Origin: Stichopus chloronotus
Taxonomy: Eukaryota; Echinodermata; Holothuroidea; Aspidochirotida; Stichopodidae
NCBI GenBank assembly: GCA_021234535.1
Contig: CM037830.1
Location: 19,895,116-19,959,115, forward strand
Length of the DNA: 64,000 bases
Direction: 5' to 3'
Shown: positions 61,336-64,000 of the stretch, in pieces
Position numbering within the stretch: the first letter of the stretch is position 1
Layout of the letters: every line of letters starts with the position of its first letter
Translations under genes and position numbers: made by a program
Notes under the pieces: model-generated
Database searches by the model: none
What the model was told of the DNA's origin: nothing
Seen by the model: only the letters and a program-made list of their open reading frames with translations

Positions 61336-61619
61336 CCACACAGTGCTCAAGGCAGAACTGCTATTGTAGAACTCTTGTGTATGAAAAACTTAGAAAGAGG
61401 TGGAGAGAGAGAGGGAAAAACACACTCACCACACAAGACCTTTCAATGCACAGTGCTTATGAAAACTGTCGAAGCGACTATAGACTTTCTTGGTGAAGTT
61501 ATAATCTTGCGGGAATAAATGTTGAAAATATCACGTTTGTACTCGTTCCCTGAAAATACACTGCAAGTAGCAACGTTATTCGCTATTTGTGGCGCGAGAT
61601 TTTCAGTATTTGGTAGAGA

Positions 61620-62280
61620 CATAATTGCATGGTTTAGCACTATAAACGCGCTTCTGGGCGTTGTGTAGGCCTAGATGTATTCTGTTGGGTGAAGACGTAC
61701 TATGCTTTAGCGTAATATTAGAGGTTATGAACCTTGTTTACTATTTTGTCCACTAACGGCACTAAACACCGATCGCGCAGTGTGTAACAACAGATCGGAA
61801 AACAATTACAACGTGCACGTGTAGCCGTTGACGTTTCACTCAGTAATATACGTCACCGCATTATTTACATAAAGTCCCCATTGGGGGTAGAGCAATTGTG
61901 ATAGTATTTTCCAGGGAGGGTGTAGCAAAATAACTTGCTACTGGGCGCGCGGAGCGTATCTAACTTTTTTGAGAACGTACCAGATCAACTGTATGCAATG
62001 TCTTTACATACGCCGCCTTTCACTATCACGAGTATGTACGATGTGTACAAATGAGCGGGAAAGCATGCAGCTAAAAGTTCACTGCAGATACCGTACGTGA
62101 CAAGTATAGGCGGTGAAGCTTACCGTACCTAAATTTCTGAGAAAAACTTTTTGACTGTCTCTTTTCACCGTACGTTTACAAAACGGGCGAGAATGTCTAG
62201 TACACCGCATTGCCCTTTAGCCTCGCATGTCAAGTAGAATGAAGTAATAACGATGTAGGCCTAATCACAACTAACTTTTA
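61620..62280. other. CpG-richer segment, possible promoter
   Basis: CpGs are frequent here against a CpG-poor surround: ATAAACGCGCTTCTGGGCG, CCGATCGCGCAGTG, TGCACGTGTAGCCGTTGACG, GGGCGCGCGGAGCG, CCGTACGTGAC. No TATA or first exon can be fixed. It may be the promoter of a gene starting to the right or, on the minus strand, to the left, or part of the mobile element suspected from the flanking GTCGG clusters. Confidence 0.3.
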
Positions 62281-62329
62281 CAACAGAATTGTTCCTGACT
62301 CATTTACAGCGGTTATTTTCTACACTCAG

Positions 62330-62643
62330 TGCCACAGCCATACAGCACATATTTAGCTAGATTGAAAGAACTGCGTGACTTATCATCAAATGAAGGCTTA
62401 GAATTAAAGGTTTATCGACATGCTGTCGTTTTGTTATTATTTCTTGCAAATTCACACCACTACTCTCGGTGGACGAGTTACAGTTTTACTGTTTGTCAGA
62501 ACATTCTGACAATGTTGAAATATTTTGACAAATCTTGTTTACTAATTTGGGCCAACTTATTTTCTTCAATGTGGCTCTCTGTCATCTGCAATGAGATTCA
62601 TAAGGGTCACTCACTATCTGTTGTTTTTATTTTGCAAGTGTAG
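62330..62643 (+). CDS. Unrecognised open segment, possible internal exon of a repeat-borne gene
   Basis: A frame of ~104 codons that begins right after an acceptor-like TTATTTTCTACACTCAG and lacks an ATG; the first codon is GTG only if read across the AG. It contains LELKVYRHAVVLLLFLANSH and then HYSRWTSYSFTVCQNILTM, and ends in VFILQV-stop. A second, diverged segment at about 63121-63270 also follows an acceptor-like ATTACCATTCAG and starts with the same TGCCACA(G/T)CCA(T/C)ACAGCA. This suggests duplication. H-x-x-x-x-R-W segments of this kind occur in uncharacterised proteins of invertebrate mobile elements, but that resemblance is from memory and weak. Confidence 0.25.
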
Positions 62644-62739
62644 TAATAATTTGTCCTTTTGCGAGTGCTTTGAAAAAAAAAAAATGTGAAGATTCACGTC
62701 TATTCATCAACGTATTAAGCTGCACTGGCTTCACCCAAG

Positions 62740-63035
62740 ACAATGACTTCGTCGGAAGTGTCGCTTAATTCTAACCGACGCTTTGATACAAAGAGTAGTA
62801 GAAGGAATTGTTTAGTAAACAAAAGGAGCAAAGGCTGCCTGTAAACGGATTACCATAAAGTCTCTGTTGAACAAGATACTCAAAAAGTGTCGGCTCGACG
62901 GTTTATTCCGATGATTGGAATAGGAAGGATATCTACAAAAGGAAGCAGTGTGCTTGACAGTGCAACAAAGAGAAACAAAAAAAAAAAAAAAAACAGAAAA
63001 ACACTGTCGACCCGACTGTGTACACCGACGTATCT
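62740..63035. repeat. Cluster 2 of GTCGG/CCGAC words
   Basis: GTCGG/CCGAC words recur here: TTCGTCGGAAGTGTCGCTT, TAACCGACGC, TGTCGGCTCGACGG, CTGTCGACCCGACTG and ACACCGACG. GTCGGAAGTGTCG is shared with cluster 1. The two clusters are ~1.4 kb apart and each lies upstream of a TGCCACA segment. Confidence 0.55.
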
Positions 63036-63120
63036 GGAAGAAAATCTTCAAGATAGACACACACTGAGTAGCCTAGTATACTTTTCTACAGTGCCTTCTC
63101 ATCGCTCTTCGATCGCCAAC

Positions 63121-63275
63121 ATTACCATTCAGTGCCACATCCACACAGCAGCGATTTTGTCACAGTTGAAAGTATTTCAAAACTCTCGTCACATATGTTG
63201 GCTATATGTAAATCAAATGTTTGTCCACAGGTTATTGCTAAGCTATTATTTTCGACAAATTCACATCATAGGTGT
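63121..63275 (+). repeat. Diverged duplicate of the 62.33-kb segment
   Basis: Shares CATTCAGTGCCACATCCACA at the start, a central RHICWLYV/RHAVVLLL-like stretch, and the peptide-level LLF--NSHH with the 62.33-62.48 kb segment, about 800 bp away in the same orientation. The frame is not conserved throughout. Confidence 0.4.
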
Positions 63276-64000
63276 GTGCAAAAGGGCTTGGTTCTCAAGC
63301 AAGATCCCTCTTCTCCCGTTCATGAACAACCTCGCATGTACAGTAACAATAAAGAAAACTTAAGATCAAACATAATTTTATTCTTCTGGGTTTTCAGTAT
63401 ACAATCGCAATCACTTTAAAGTTGCTTGTAGGAAAGTTATCAATTATATCCAAAACTTTACATAACCGCAAAAGCTTGGGAATCACTAGACTATACAAAA
63501 CACATAGCAGGAAAAAATTCATTTGAGGTAGCCTATAGCATAGCACAAACGGGCCTCTTAACTACTGTAGAGTATACCTAGCATATGAAATAATAATCAA
63601 ACCATGCAGATGTCGTCATAATCAAGGGAGACAGTATTACAGTTTTCAGCATTCTTATTGGTCTTCAATTGCCCTCAGGGTAGTTGTTTCAACTGAACAG
63701 ATTTTTACATTTATTCACAGGTCTTTAACATTGACGGGATAACACAGCGTTGGACATAATGACTCAGTGTCAACAGTAAGGCGAGTTATACCCCCCATAA
63801 CACGAAAGTTTGCTCTACGAGTGTGCTTCACTATTTAACCATTCCTAAAGTACGAAAAGCAACCATAACCATAAAATTGTTAAATTAATAGTCACCTCTC
63901 ATAAAGTTATAGCGCCATGCTTCCCCATTCTTTTAGGATTGCTGAGCGTCCTAAAATATATGTCCTTAACGACCTTAATTATTTAAATGAAACAAGAAAT
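63276..64000. other. Right-edge sequence, nothing recognised
   Basis: AT-rich sequence without a frame or repeat I can name. TACTGTA words continue at low density (63337, 63563). Confidence 0.5.

Overview
This is a eukaryotic, animal-type window: AT-rich, GT-AG introns of 1.8 to 34 kb, dispersed mobile-element debris and very little coding sequence. The two host genes and the repeat types (CR1/L2-like LINE, Penelope-like element, tRNA-derived SINE-like sequences, hAT-like and foldback DNA elements, a hairpin-headed repeat resembling ones common in marine invertebrates) suggest a marine invertebrate, possibly an echinoderm or other deuterostome. That placement is an inference I cannot test here. 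Several apparent ORF starts in the window are GTG or TTG, so I set host starts by ATG and splice sites.

Two host genes diverge from a 4.8 kb spacer (6088-10882). On the minus strand, the first three coding exons of a microsomal CYP2-like cytochrome P450 lie at 5926-6087, 1910-2075 and 1-153. Their splice phases match, and the gene runs off the left edge. On the plus strand, the first two coding exons of an MFSD4A-like major facilitator transporter lie at 10883-11199 and 45081-45276, separated by a 33.9 kb intron. The two join in frame across TM1-TM4. Later exons are not found and probably lie beyond the right edge.

P450 intron 1 carries a ~26-bp minisatellite at 2.6-2.9 kb and an inverted piece of it at 4.5 kb, plus long G/C homopolymers. 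The transporter intron is a repeat reservoir. It holds a Penelope-like retroelement whose 5' part is inverted (28.87-29.46 kb), a long hairpin (31.1-31.3 kb), a SINE-like tRNA head, a hammerhead-like motif (35.9 kb), a TGTCCCGTACGTCACA repeat, a degenerate tandem array (39.6-40.9 kb) and copies of two repeat families. One family is a ~560 bp repeat with three copies in the window. The other is a foldback MITE family with two paired-arm copies and several single arms. Downstream are a hairpin-headed repeat (47.0 kb), a hAT-like element (48.04-48.62 kb), a 5'-truncated LINE with an open RT frame and perfect 23-bp target-site duplications (52.0-53.4 kb), a ~1.5 kb element with inverted termini (53.8-55.3 kb), and a CpG-richer right end with GTCGG/CCGAC clusters.

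The strongest large-scale signal is the palindrome-related word TACTGTA/TACAGTA. It is very frequent between about 11 and 60 kb, sparser in the first 11 kb, and absent from the young LINE insert. The most notable single loci are the twin-priming-like Penelope copy, the hammerhead-like motif, the MITE family and the intact-tailed LINE insertion.
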